In this document: positions 46,023 to 54,864 of the stretch, in pieces
How positions within the stretch are numbered: position 1 is the stretch's first letter
Layout: each line of letters begins with the position of its first letter
Translations under genes and position numbers: made by a program
The notes under the pieces: model-generated
Database searches by the model: none
What the model saw: the letters and a program-made list of their open reading frames with translations, nothing else
What the model was told of the DNA's origin: nothing
NCBI RefSeq assembly: GCF_003581615.1
Contig: NZ_QXFH01000069.1
Span: 160,298 to 224,297 of the forward strand
Length of the DNA stretch: 64,000 bases
Source: Flagellimonas lutimaris
GTDB taxonomy: Bacteria; Bacteroidota; Bacteroidia; Flavobacteriales; Flavobacteriaceae
Direction: 5' to 3'

Positions 46023-48278
46023 TCAATTTTTTATGTGTTGATGGTACATAAGTTGCCCGAAAGAAATGTTTTCATCGTTAGGACTTAAGTTACGATTAAA
46101 ATATAGCTTGTAATTGTCCTCTGATATTTCTTTTATCATATCTACCAAAACGGTGTTTTGAAATACACCACCGCTCATGGCAATCTCCTTGATGTTCAAT
46201 TGTTCTGCCATTTTAATGACTATAGTTGCCAAGGTGAATAGAAAATTCACTATGATTTCATCCTTCTCAATCCCTTTTTTAAAATCGATATAAAGATTAT
46301 TGAAGAGCTTCTTTGTGGGGACCATTCCATTTACGATTTCTGATACGTAGGTTTTGCAATTTTCAAGTTCATAATCCCCAATTTGATTTTCCAAAAGAAT
46401 GGCGGCCTCGCCTTCATAGGTATTAAAATCGCAAAGGTTTAGAAGCGATGCGACAGCGTCAAAAAGTCGGCCCACCGATGAGGTTTTTAGGGATTCTTTT
46501 TTCTTTAAATGGTGATAAATCGCCATTTCTTCTTCTGAAAATATTTGACTGATTTTATCCTGCATTGTATCATTTGCCAAAGAGAAAAATGATAATCTAG
46601 GTTCTTTGGCCATTTTGTCCCCGGCCAACCAATCGTAATAGTCAAAATGCCCTACGCGTTCCATTTCCCCATTTTGATAGTTGAAAAACTCACCGCCCCA
46701 AATCTGCGAATCATCCCCAAAACCGGTTCCATCCCAAACTACGCCCATAATGGCCGATTTTTTATCAAAAAGCGCATGCTCTCCCAAGACAGAGGCAAAA
46801 TGAGCTTTGTGATGCTGAACTTGGTAAAAATCCACCTTTAATTTGTTGGCAAGCTCTATGCCATATCGGGTGCTGTTGTACCCCGGATGTTTGTCTGCCA
46901 AAAGGACTTCTGGTGATGCTTCAAACAGTTGCATAAATCTTTCTGTGGTTTTTATATAGCGTTCAACGACATCAAAATGGTCCAGGTTTCCCAAATATTG
47001 ACTGATGTACAAATAATCGTTGGGCAAAAAAGCAATGGTGCTTTTCAGGTGACCGCCCATGGCCATAATTTTTTTATCGGTATCGATATCGGTATCAAAA
47101 TTGGGGCTGAGTCCTCTTGATCTTCTGAAGATGATTTTTTCATTGTACCGAGCACTAAACTTGATTACGGAATCATCTTGTGGATTAGTGATTTTTAAAT
47201 CATGGTCCAAAAAATAATCGGCAACTTGGTATAACTCCTCATGTGCCATTTCCACCTCACTGATAATTGGGGATGCATGTATATTGCCACTGGTCGCAAC
47301 GATTGGGATCTGCAGTTCAGTAGCAAACAACTGCAAAATGCCAGAGTAGGGGAGCATAATACCCAGTTGATTAAGATTGGGGGCAAGTTCATCCAAAGCC
47401 AAACTGCCTTTGAAATCGTTTTTGGGAATTATCACGATGGGGCCTTCAGGAGAGGTCAGTGTTTTCTCTTGAATCGCCTTGATATTTAAATGCTGTTTTA
47501 GCAAAGACAATGAAGAATATAGAATGGCAAACGGTTTCGTGGGTCGGTTTTTTCTATCCCGTAGTTTTTTGATCACTTCTGGATTGTTCGCATCGCAACA
47601 CAGCAAATACCCGCTGGTATTTTTAATGGCCAAGATGTTGCCTGCTTTGATCAGTTCCGCAGTTTTTTTTAAAATATGGTCTGTTGAAATCGGCCTACCA
47701 TCTGCGGAGGAGAGCTTTAGTTCAATCCCACAATCGGAACAGGTGTTGGTTTGCGAATGGAATCGCCTGTCCGCTGGATTTTTGTATTCGTTTGCGCAAG
47801 TATTGCACATTTCGAACGATTCCAAGTTCGTATGGTTTCGCTCAAACGGAAACGAATTGGTTATGGCCCATCTCGGACCACAATTCACGCAGGTTGTAAA
47901 AGGGTAGTGGTAACGTCTATTGTCTTCATCAGCGACTTCTTTTTTACAATCATCACAAATAGCAAAATCGGGCGTTAGTTGTAAGTTTAATTTTCCTGAT
48001 TTTATGGAAGGAACAATTGAAAATCCATCAAAATTTTGATAGTCTGTTTCATGGAGATGATGCTCCTTTATTTTTGACGCTTTTGGAGGATTGCTTGTCA
48101 ATGATTCATAAAAAGGACCGACCACATCAGGTTCACCGGTAAGGTAGATTATAACGCCTTCCTCATTATTGGATACAGTGCCCAGTAATTGGAATGTATT
48201 GGCCAATTTGAAGACATGGGGTCTAAACCCAACCCCTTGCACTCGACCGGTTACCAATATTTTGTAGGTTTTGGGCAC
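46023..48278 (-). CDS. hypF: Carbamoyltransferase HypF
   Basis: Makes the carbamoyl adenylate from carbamoyl phosphate and transfers it to HypE. Domains in order: acylphosphatase (about residues 1-95, VTGRVQGVGFRPHVFKLA), two zinc fingers (about 108-185, CDDC, CVNC, CNTC, CSDC), a YrdC-like domain (about 205-380) and the Kae1-like domain with HHKAHFASVLGEH and MSGGVFQNTVLVD. The 751-residue length is standard and no domain is missing. It starts 1 nt after the protease gene stop. Confidence 0.97.
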   Translation of the reverse strand: MPKTYKILVTGRVQGVGFRPHVFKLANTFQLLGTVSNNEEGVIIYLTGEPDVVGPFYESLTSNPPKASKIKEHHLHETDYQNFDGFSIVPSIKSGKLNLQLTPDFAICDDCKKEVADEDNRRYHYPFTTCVNCGPRWAITNSFPFERNHTNLESFEMCNTCANEYKNPADRRFHSQTNTCSDCGIELKLSSADGRPISTDHILKKTAELIKAGNILAIKNTSGYLLCCDANNPEVIKKLRDRKNRPTKPFAILYSSLSLLKQHLNIKAIQEKTLTSPEGPIVIIPKNDFKGSLALDELAPNLNQLGIMLPYSGILQLFATELQIPIVATSGNIHASPIISEVEMAHEELYQVADYFLDHDLKITNPQDDSVIKFSARYNEKIIFRRSRGLSPNFDTDIDTDKKIMAMGGHLKSTIAFLPNDYLYISQYLGNLDHFDVVERYIKTTERFMQLFEASPEVLLADKHPGYNSTRYGIELANKLKVDFYQVQHHKAHFASVLGEHALFDKKSAIMGVVWDGTGFGDDSQIWGGEFFNYQNGEMERVGHFDYYDWLAGDKMAKEPRLSFFSLANDTMQDKISQIFSEEEMAIYHHLKKKESLKTSSVGRLFDAVASLLNLCDFNTYEGEAAILLENQIGDYELENCKTYVSEIVNGMVPTKKLFNNLYIDFKKGIEKDEIIVNFLFTLATIVIKMAEQLNIKEIAMSGGVFQNTVLVDMIKEISEDNYKLYFNRNLSPNDENISFGQLMYHQHIKN

Positions 48279-48279
48279 C

Positions 48280-48834
48280 TTATGAAATTTGTTCGTGTAA
48301 AGTCTTGCTCAGACTTATGATTTGTTCAATGGCCTTAGGTATTGCTTTTTTTACTTTGGGTGCCAATTCGGTGGTCATCGGAACAACTTGTTCAATGGAT
48401 ATGGTAAAGAGATAGAGGTCCGGTTGGTTTTCCATAAGGTAAACCGCTTCAATCATATCTTTTAAACCAACATCATGAACGCTTAAAGCAGATGGAAAGT
48501 CACTTGCGAATTTTGGACGGATAAGGGAAACGGTTCCCTCTTCTTTGCCATCCATGGTAGCATCAACAAAGATTATCTTGTTATAACTTTCAAAACAATT
48601 GAGCAGTAAAAAACCTCCGGTTCCACCATCGAGGATATCAACATGGGGGGGCAACTCCAATTTGTCCATTTCTTGAATCAAATGTACCCCAACACCTTCG
48701 TCTCCCATTAAGAAGTTGCCCACCCCCAAAACCAAAATACTCCTTGATTTGTCTTTTTCAAAGAAAAAGGCATCACTGCTAATAGCAATAGGTTTTTTAT
48801 CCAAATAAGATTTGGTTTGTGTTGATTGCGCCAT
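48280..48834 (-). CDS. hyaD: Hydrogenase maturation endopeptidase (HyaD/HupD)
   Basis: Removes the C-terminal tail of the large subunit once nickel is inserted. A 184-residue protein with the family motif LVLGVGNFLMGDEGVG (nickel-sensing Glu/Asp) and HDVGLKDMIEAVYL. It lies 4 nt after the cytochrome gene. The natural substrate is the large subunit encoded at 49605, which carries a 20-residue tail after DPCIACAVH. Confidence 0.94.
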   Translation of the reverse strand: MAQSTQTKSYLDKKPIAISSDAFFFEKDKSRSILVLGVGNFLMGDEGVGVHLIQEMDKLELPPHVDILDGGTGGFLLLNCFESYNKIIFVDATMDGKEEGTVSLIRPKFASDFPSALSVHDVGLKDMIEAVYLMENQPDLYLFTISIEQVVPMTTELAPKVKKAIPKAIEQIISLSKTLHEQIS

Positions 48835-48838
48835 TTTT

Positions 48839-49591
48839 TTATTCTATGATTTCCAACTCCTCTTTATCAACAGGCTTTTCTATTTCTTTCTCTTCCTCTA
48901 ATTTTTTAAGTCGTTCGTCACATACGAACTTGTAACCTCCGAACATGGAGGATACTTCGCCTCTTCCCTCTAGCCAATCATGATAGAAAACAAGATAGAC
49001 ATGGATGAGGGTGAAAAGGATAAAGAGCCATGTTGTTGTGTGATGGATGGTTCGTACTATAAAATCTCCTCCTAAAAATGGCACGACCCAACTGAACATT
49101 TTAGGTAACCACCAACTTGCGGTGGAGGAATAAAGTCCAAACCCGGTAAACACCTGTACCAAGGCCAATAAAAATAGCATTACATAAGAGAAAGCGGCCA
49201 CGCTGTTGTGACCTATACTGATATCTCTAATATCCGGTTTTTTTTCGTTGGCCAGAAATACATCCACTTTGATAACATGCAAAAAGTTGTGCCACATTTT
49301 CTTGCTGAAGGGCCAAAAGGCACGCCAGCTGGAAAACTTGTTACCTACAAACGACCAGTAGATTCTAAGGATCATATTGAAAAAGAAAACATAGGCCGTT
49401 GCAAAATGAATAAAACGAACAGTGCCAAACCAGTAAAAATCACTGGCTTCTTTGTTCGATAATATCGCAGGTGGATCTGCAATGATAAACCCTGTAACGG
49501 CTAATATGATAATGGACAGTACATTGATCCAGTGGAAAAACCGAACTGGAAGCTCCCAAACATATACTCGTCTAAATTTTCGTGTTTCCAT
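48839..49591 (-). CDS. hyaC: [NiFe]-hydrogenase b-type cytochrome subunit (HyaC)
   Basis: Inner-membrane di-heme cytochrome b of 250 residues and about four helices that anchors the hydrogenase and passes electrons to quinone. Heme-ligand candidates are in VRFFHWINVL, RFIHFATAYVF, HHTTTWLFILF and HVYLVFYHDW. It carries an acidic C-terminal tail (about residues 230-250). Position between the large subunit and the protease matches hyaABC-D order. Confidence 0.95.
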   Translation of the reverse strand: METRKFRRVYVWELPVRFFHWINVLSIIILAVTGFIIADPPAILSNKEASDFYWFGTVRFIHFATAYVFFFNMILRIYWSFVGNKFSSWRAFWPFSKKMWHNFLHVIKVDVFLANEKKPDIRDISIGHNSVAAFSYVMLFLLALVQVFTGFGLYSSTASWWLPKMFSWVVPFLGGDFIVRTIHHTTTWLFILFTLIHVYLVFYHDWLEGRGEVSSMFGGYKFVCDERLKKLEEEKEIEKPVDKEELEIIE

Positions 49592-49604
49592 GGCCTATCA
49601 TTTT

Positions 49605-51338
49605 CTAGATTTCGCAGCTCGAAACGTTCTGTACTTGAGAAATATGCTTGCCGTGCTCATCATACAAATGGACTGCACAGGCAATGCAGGGGTCAAATGA
49701 ATGGATGGTACGTATGATTTCCAGTGGCAATTCCGGGTCTGCAACAGGAGTACCCAATAAGGTGGATTCATAGGCGGAACGCTGTCCTTTTGGATCTCGG
49801 GGAGATGCATTCCAAGTTGAGGGAACCACTAATTGGTAATTTTCCGTTTTACCATCCTTTATTTGAATCCAATGACCAAGGGCACCTCTTGGAGCTTCGG
49901 CAAAACCGACTCCTTTTGATTCGCTCGGCCATGATTCAGGCTCCCATTTGTCCATATTGGCCATGCGGGAGTCCCCATTTTTGATATTTTGTAATAAAGT
50001 GTCATAAAACTCCATGGTCCAATTCGCGACCAATTGTGTTTCAATACCCCTTGCAGCTGTTCTTCCCAAAGTGGAGAACAGTGCCTCCACAGGAACATCT
50101 AAATGACCTAAAGCACCATTTACAGCTTCTTGGATTTCTTTATTGCCGCGGGCATAGCCCACCAATAATCTGGATAGGGGTCCAACCTCCATGGGTTTAC
50201 CTCTCCAGCGTGGTGTTTTAATGAAGCTGTATTTTTGACTTACATCCAATTGGTCATAAGGCGGTTTGGGACCCGAGTAGTTGATGTTGGTCTCACCGTC
50301 CCATGGGTGTTTTCCATGGTCTTTCCCTTCGGAATATTCGTCATACCAAGAATTGTTTATGAATTCTGTGATATCATCATTTCTATGGTCTACATCGTAG
50401 ACTTTGGATAAATCCCTGTCCAATATAATCCCTTGTTGAAACTTGAAAGATGAAATGTCTCCGTAACCATTGGTTGGGAAATCACCATAGGACATATAGT
50501 TGCCAAATCCTTTTCCGATAGCGCCCCAATCTTTGTAGAAAGATGCAATGGCCAATAAATCGGGAATGTAGACCTGTTCAATAAATTGTTTTCCTTCTTC
50601 CAGTAATCGTCCCACATATGCCAATCGTTCAGCATTTATTCCGCCTGGGCTTTCGGTATTGATGGCACAGGCCATACCGCCTACCAAGTAGTTAGGGTGT
50701 GGATTTTTACCTCCGAAAATGGTGTGGACCTTGACAATTTCTTTTTGCCATTCCAATGCTTCTAGATAGTGGGCAACTGCCAAAAGGTTAACTTCTGGGG
50801 GCAATTTCATTTGGGGATGGCCCCAATAACCGTTTGCAAATATTCCCAGTTGCCCACTTTCAACAAACTTTGTGATTCTTTTTTTGATATCGGAAAAATA
50901 CCCCGGTGAACTTTTGGGCCAGTTCGAGATGCTTTGGGCCAGTTTGGAGGTTTCGGCGGGGTCTGCTTTTAAGGCATTGACCACATCTACCCAATCCAAC
51001 GCATGAAGATGATAAAAATGTACGGTATGGTCGTGCATATAAAGAGCACCTTCCATAATGTTCCGAACCATTTCGGCATTGGGGGGGACCTCAATCCCCA
51101 AAGAATCCTCCACCGATCGTACAGAGGCCAATGCGTGTATGGTGGTACATACCCCACAGGCACGCTGAACAAATGCCCAAACATCCCTTGGGTCTCTTCC
51201 TTTGACTATGTTTTCAAGACCCCGAACCATTGGGCTGGAGCTATAGGCGTCGGTAATCTTACCATCTTTTACCTCTACCTCAATTCTTAAGTGCCCTTCA
51301 ATCCTGGTAATGGGATCTACTACTATTCTATTTGCCAT
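49605..51338 (-). CDS. hyaB: [NiFe]-hydrogenase large subunit, uptake type
   Basis: Carries the NiFe active site that splits H2. Both ligand motifs are intact: RACGVC (C61, C64) and DPCIAC (C551, C554) followed by H557. Twenty residues follow that His and should be cut off by the HyaD-type protease. The 577-residue length fits group 1 enzymes. It lies 10 nt after the small subunit gene. Confidence 0.97.
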   Translation of the reverse strand: MANRIVVDPITRIEGHLRIEVEVKDGKITDAYSSSPMVRGLENIVKGRDPRDVWAFVQRACGVCTTIHALASVRSVEDSLGIEVPPNAEMVRNIMEGALYMHDHTVHFYHLHALDWVDVVNALKADPAETSKLAQSISNWPKSSPGYFSDIKKRITKFVESGQLGIFANGYWGHPQMKLPPEVNLLAVAHYLEALEWQKEIVKVHTIFGGKNPHPNYLVGGMACAINTESPGGINAERLAYVGRLLEEGKQFIEQVYIPDLLAIASFYKDWGAIGKGFGNYMSYGDFPTNGYGDISSFKFQQGIILDRDLSKVYDVDHRNDDITEFINNSWYDEYSEGKDHGKHPWDGETNINYSGPKPPYDQLDVSQKYSFIKTPRWRGKPMEVGPLSRLLVGYARGNKEIQEAVNGALGHLDVPVEALFSTLGRTAARGIETQLVANWTMEFYDTLLQNIKNGDSRMANMDKWEPESWPSESKGVGFAEAPRGALGHWIQIKDGKTENYQLVVPSTWNASPRDPKGQRSAYESTLLGTPVADPELPLEIIRTIHSFDPCIACAVHLYDEHGKHISQVQNVSSCEI

Positions 51339-51348
51339 GATACTTTTA

Positions 51349-52473
51349 TTAAGAATCTAGTTTCTTTTCATTTTGCTTGCCACGGTCAGTGCGGCTTCGG
51401 AGTTCTTTCCTTTTGGAAATGTTGGCGGCAACGGCATGTACGGCCAATCCACCAGCAACAACACCTGCGGCAACTTTACCAATGGTGTCCGCAGTACTTT
51501 CGATGCCAAATCCGGCCAAACCGGTCAATCGTTCGTAAAATGGACCATTGTCCCAAAAATCTTCTTCGCTACAACCAATACAGCCATGTCCTGATTGGAT
51601 AGGGTAACTAACCCCATTGTTCCATTTAATGGTACCACAGGAGTTATAGGTCATTGGGCCACGGCAACCTACTTTGTACAAGCAATAGCCATCTTTGGCA
51701 TTTTGGTCATCAAAGGTCTCGGCAAAAAGACCGGCATCGTAATAAGGTCTTCTATAGCAGGAATCATGTACTCTTTTGGAATAGAATGCCTTGGGCCTGC
51801 CCAATCCATCCAATTCTGGTAAACGGCCAAAGGTGATCATGTGTACTATGATACCGGCCATGACTTCACCAATTGGAGGACAGCCGGGAACTCTAATGAT
51901 AGGCTTGTTCTTTATGATTTTGTGTATTGGAGTGGCCTCAGTAGGGTTAGGATATGCGGCTTGAACACATCCGTTGGAAGCGCAGCTTCCCCAGGCAATA
52001 ATCGCTTTGGCTCCTTCTGCAGCCTCGATTAAAAGGTCTTTAGCGGACCTACCGGCAATACAGCAATAATTACCATCATCGCCTAGTGGAACGGAACCTT
52101 CGACACAAAGGATGTATTCCCCTTTGTATTTATCCATCGTAGCCTGTTTGGCGGCTTCGGCCTGATGCCCGGAGGCAGCCATTAAGGTTAGTGTGTAATC
52201 CAAGGAAATTTTATCAAGAATTATATCTGAAACAATCGGGTGGTCAGATCTAATAAACGATTCACTGCAGCAAGTGCATTCTTGGTAATGTTCCCAGATA
52301 ACAGGAATTCGGTACGTGTTCTCCAAGGATTTGGCCACTTGACCGATCATTGAAGTTTCCAAGCCCATATAAGCAGCGATATAGGTGGCAAACTTCATAA
52401 AGTCCCTTCTGCTATATCCCTGTTTTATAATGCTTTCGTAATAGGTTTCTTTTACTGATTTTTCTGTTGCCAT
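51349..52473 (-). CDS. hyaA: [NiFe]-hydrogenase small subunit, O2-tolerant group 1 type
   Basis: Electron-transfer subunit exported by Tat together with the large subunit. The Tat motif SRRDFMKF lies at residues 21-28 and a C-terminal hydrophobic anchor near 330-350. All six proximal-cluster cysteines known from O2-tolerant enzymes are present: C66, C68, C69 (ECTCC), C164 and C169 (WGSCASNGC) and C198 (VPGCPP). Standard enzymes have Gly at two of these. A [4Fe-3S] cluster and activity in air are therefore expected. It is the first gene of a seven-gene minus-strand operon ending with hypE. Confidence 0.96.
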   Translation of the reverse strand: MATEKSVKETYYESIIKQGYSRRDFMKFATYIAAYMGLETSMIGQVAKSLENTYRIPVIWEHYQECTCCSESFIRSDHPIVSDIILDKISLDYTLTLMAASGHQAEAAKQATMDKYKGEYILCVEGSVPLGDDGNYCCIAGRSAKDLLIEAAEGAKAIIAWGSCASNGCVQAAYPNPTEATPIHKIIKNKPIIRVPGCPPIGEVMAGIIVHMITFGRLPELDGLGRPKAFYSKRVHDSCYRRPYYDAGLFAETFDDQNAKDGYCLYKVGCRGPMTYNSCGTIKWNNGVSYPIQSGHGCIGCSEEDFWDNGPFYERLTGLAGFGIESTADTIGKVAAGVVAGGLAVHAVAANISKRKELRSRTDRGKQNEKKLDS

Positions 52474-52519
52474 GGCCCAATTATTTAAACCTAAATTTTC
52501 ATTTTAAAGGGTTTAGCAC

Positions 52520-52593
52520 TAAAAGTACCTAATAATCAATGCCTTGGAAATGACAATTGTCATGTTATTGAAAATCAATTTTGAATAATATTG
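52520..52593. promoter_or_regulatory. Divergent CRP/FNR-type promoter pair for hyaA and hypA
   Basis: The palindrome ATGACAATTGTCAT (52550-52563) sits mid-way between the divergent operons. On the minus strand, 23 nt from its 12-bp core, is TACTTTTA (52520-52527); on the plus strand, also 23 nt away, is TAATATTG (52586-52593). Each differs from TAnnTTTG at one position. The predicted starts lie about 40 nt before hyaA and about 35 nt before the hypA ATG at 52635. Confidence 0.7.
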
Positions 52594-52634
52594 TGTCTTA
52601 TGTTGCTTATAATCAAAAGCTAAAAAAGAACCAG

Positions 52635-52976
52635 ATGCATGAACTCTCTGTAGCAATGGGAATCGTGAAAATCGCCGAGGACGAAACCAAAAAGGCCAAG
52701 GCGAAGAAGGTTACTTTGATTGAACTTGAAATTGGAAAACTTGCCGGTGTTGAGTTTGAATCGTTGGACTTTGTATGGCCCGCTGCAGTTAAGAATACGG
52801 TACTCGAAGAGGCCGAAAGAAAAATCGATGTGAAAGAAGGTTTGGGCAAATGCGCAGATTGTGATGCAGTTTTTGAGATTCAACATTTTTATGATTCGTG
52901 CCCAAAATGTGGCAGTAATTTAAAAGGGATAATACAAGGCAAAGAATTAAGGGTCAAGGCCCTTGAAGTAGTTTAA
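52635..52976 (+). CDS. hypA: Hydrogenase nickel incorporation protein HypA
   Basis: A 113-residue nickel chaperone starting MHELSVAMGIV; the N-terminal Met, His2 and Glu3 form the nickel site, which fixes the start at 52635 and excludes the longer frame from 52581. The zinc site is CADC and CPKC around residues 73-92. A predicted promoter box at 52586-52593 also lies between the two candidate starts. It heads the operon hypA-hypB-hypC-aat-TPR. Confidence 0.96.
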   Translation: MHELSVAMGIVKIAEDETKKAKAKKVTLIELEIGKLAGVEFESLDFVWPAAVKNTVLEEAERKIDVKEGLGKCADCDAVFEIQHFYDSCPKCGSNLKGIIQGKELRVKALEVV

Positions 52977-52992
52977 ATTAAAAAATACAATT

Positions 52993-53874
52993 ATGTGCGG
53001 AACATGCGGATGCGGTAGCGAAGAAAACGGGCCAAAAATTTTGTCCCCAACAATTGGCAAAGAAAAACATAGCCATGAGCATGGGGAACATCATTCCCAT
53101 GGGCACAGTCACACTCATGATCATTCACATGGGCATCATCATGATCACGACCATAACGGTCATCATCACCATCATCATGACCATTCCCATGGACATGACC
53201 ATCATCAGAAAACGGTTTTGGAAGTGGAACGGGACATTTTACAGCAAAATGAAATTATGGCGGCAAGAAACAGGGGGTATTTTGATGCCAAGGATATTTT
53301 CGCCCTCAATCTGGTAAGCTCGCCCGGTTCAGGAAAGACCTCCATTTTGGAACGTACATTGAAAGATCTTAAGGATAAAATCCCATTTTATGTAATAGAA
53401 GGTGATCAACAAACCTTAAACGATGCGAATCGGATTGCGGCTTTAGATGTCCCTGTAATTCAGATAAATACAGGAAAGGGATGCCATCTGGAAAGTGACA
53501 TGATTCATGATGCCGTCAAGAAATTGAATATTGAAAACGATTCAGTCTTGATGATTGAAAATGTGGGGAATCTAGTGTGTCCGTCCATGTTCAACTTGGG
53601 TGAGCACAAACGAGTGGTCATCGTGAGCACTACGGAGGGCGACGACAAACCCATAAAGTATCCTGATATGTTTCACACTTCAGATATCTGCATCATCAAT
53701 AAAATTGACCTTGCGCCTTATTTGGATACCAATATTGGGGAGTTAAAAAAGAATGCTTTACAGGTGAATCCAAATTTGGTGTTCTTTGAAGTTTCTGCTA
53801 CCAAAGGAACCGGTATGGAGCAATGGTATGAGTGGTTGGAGAAAAATGTAAAACTGATTCCGGAGAATCAGTAA
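52993..53874 (+). CDS. hypB: Hydrogenase/nickel GTPase HypB with long His-rich segment
   Basis: GTPase that drives nickel insertion together with HypA. The N-terminus has the metal site MCGTCGCG, then a segment of about 45 residues (about 24-72) dominated by His, Asp and Gly that can store nickel. The GTPase core has the P-loop SSPGSGKTS, EGDQQT and NKIDLAP. The 293-residue length is longer than HypB forms without the His tract. It lies 16 nt after hypA. Confidence 0.96.
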   Translation: MCGTCGCGSEENGPKILSPTIGKEKHSHEHGEHHSHGHSHTHDHSHGHHHDHDHNGHHHHHHDHSHGHDHHQKTVLEVERDILQQNEIMAARNRGYFDAKDIFALNLVSSPGSGKTSILERTLKDLKDKIPFYVIEGDQQTLNDANRIAALDVPVIQINTGKGCHLESDMIHDAVKKLNIENDSVLMIENVGNLVCPSMFNLGEHKRVVIVSTTEGDDKPIKYPDMFHTSDICIINKIDLAPYLDTNIGELKKNALQVNPNLVFFEVSATKGTGMEQWYEWLEKNVKLIPENQ

Positions 53875-53886
53875 AAACAAGAAATT

Positions 53887-54153
53887 ATGTGTTTGGCCAT
53901 ACCAGGAAAATTATTGGAAATAACTGCTGCACTGGATGAAACCTTCCGGATGGGAAAAGTCTCTTTCGGAGGAGTGAAGAAAGACGTGAGCCTTGCATTG
54001 GTTCCTGAAGCAAAAGTGAACGATTATGTTATGGTGCATGTGGGTGCAGCCATTAGCGTGGTTGACGAAGAAGAAGCAAAAAAGACATTTGAAGTGCTTT
54101 CCCAATTGGGAGAATTGGACGATTTGAATCAACTTCCGGAAAGTTCCGGTTAA
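53887..54153 (+). CDS. hypC: Hydrogenase maturation chaperone HypC
   Basis: An 88-residue HypC/HupF protein beginning MCLAIPGK, whose Cys2 is the iron-binding residue. It works with HypD in assembling Fe(CN)2CO and delivers it to the large subunit. It is separated by 12 nt from hypB and 10 nt from aat. Its partner hypD is on the divergent operon. Confidence 0.95.
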   Translation: MCLAIPGKLLEITAALDETFRMGKVSFGGVKKDVSLALVPEAKVNDYVMVHVGAAISVVDEEEAKKTFEVLSQLGELDDLNQLPESSG

Positions 54154-54163
54154 TTATAATGAG

Positions 54164-54847
54164 GTGCCATACTTTGAACTCAAAAAGGACGATACCACTT
54201 TCCCGCCTGCTTATTTTGCTGATATAGAGGGGTTATTGGCTGTTGGAGGCACTATGTCCATTGAGCGTTTGCTCTTGGCATATAACAGCGGAATTTTTTA
54301 TTGGCATTACCCCCTAAAACATATTAAATGGTGGTCGCCCGACCCTAGAATTGTGGTGAAGCCAGAAGGTTTTGAAATACCCGAATCACGATGGGAATCT
54401 TTAAATAATGAATTCACGGTAACAGTCGATACCGATTTTGAACAAGTCTTGCGGGGCTGTCAGCATGTGTATAATATAGATGGACAAATGGACAACAGAT
54501 GGTTGACGGAGCGAATGGTTCGCATATTTACCGAATTGCATTCCATGAAAAAAGCCCACTCCGTAGAAGTTTGGAAAGACGGAAAATTGGTAGGGGGATT
54601 GTTTGGGGTAGCTATTGGAAAACTGTTTTTTTGTGAATATTTGTTTTCTACCGTTCACGGGGCCGATGAGCTGGCCGTACTGTACTTAATCCATAGATTG
54701 AAAAATCAAAAATATAGGTTGTTGGACATGCAAAAGCAAACCTTTTTCCTTCCGGATATCGATTATGGCGAGATGGCGAGATTGGAATATGTGGACATCT
54801 GCAAGGAAAATGCTTTGCAGCACAAGAATGTCCCCACTGAATTTTAA
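54164..54847 (+). CDS. aat: Leucyl/phenylalanyl-tRNA-protein transferase
   Basis: Transfers Leu or Phe from tRNA to proteins with N-terminal Arg or Lys, marking them for ClpS/ClpAP degradation. The 227-residue length and motifs fit: FPPAYFADIEGLLAVGG, WWSPDPRIV, LTERMVRIF, HSVEVWKDGKLVGGLFGVAIGKLFFCEYLFS. Start is GTG 10 nt after hypC; no ATG fits better. A place inside a hyp operon is unexpected for a housekeeping N-degron enzyme. Confidence 0.93.
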   Translation: MPYFELKKDDTTFPPAYFADIEGLLAVGGTMSIERLLLAYNSGIFYWHYPLKHIKWWSPDPRIVVKPEGFEIPESRWESLNNEFTVTVDTDFEQVLRGCQHVYNIDGQMDNRWLTERMVRIFTELHSMKKAHSVEVWKDGKLVGGLFGVAIGKLFFCEYLFSTVHGADELAVLYLIHRLKNQKYRLLDMQKQTFFLPDIDYGEMARLEYVDICKENALQHKNVPTEF

Positions 54848-54864
54848 CTAAAAATTAAACAGCT

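Noticed and set aside
52568..52578. TTGAAAATCAA as an FNR site near the hydrogenase promoters
   Set aside because: The spacer is 3 nt, not 4, and a better palindrome with exact promoter spacing lies next to it.
52581..52634. Longer start for hypA
   Set aside because: HypA needs MHE at its N-terminus for nickel binding, and the predicted transcript start lies downstream of 52581.
53054..53317. An 87-codon Met/Ile-rich frame within hypB
   Set aside because: It is the +1 shadow of the His-rich CAT/CAC tract of HypB.
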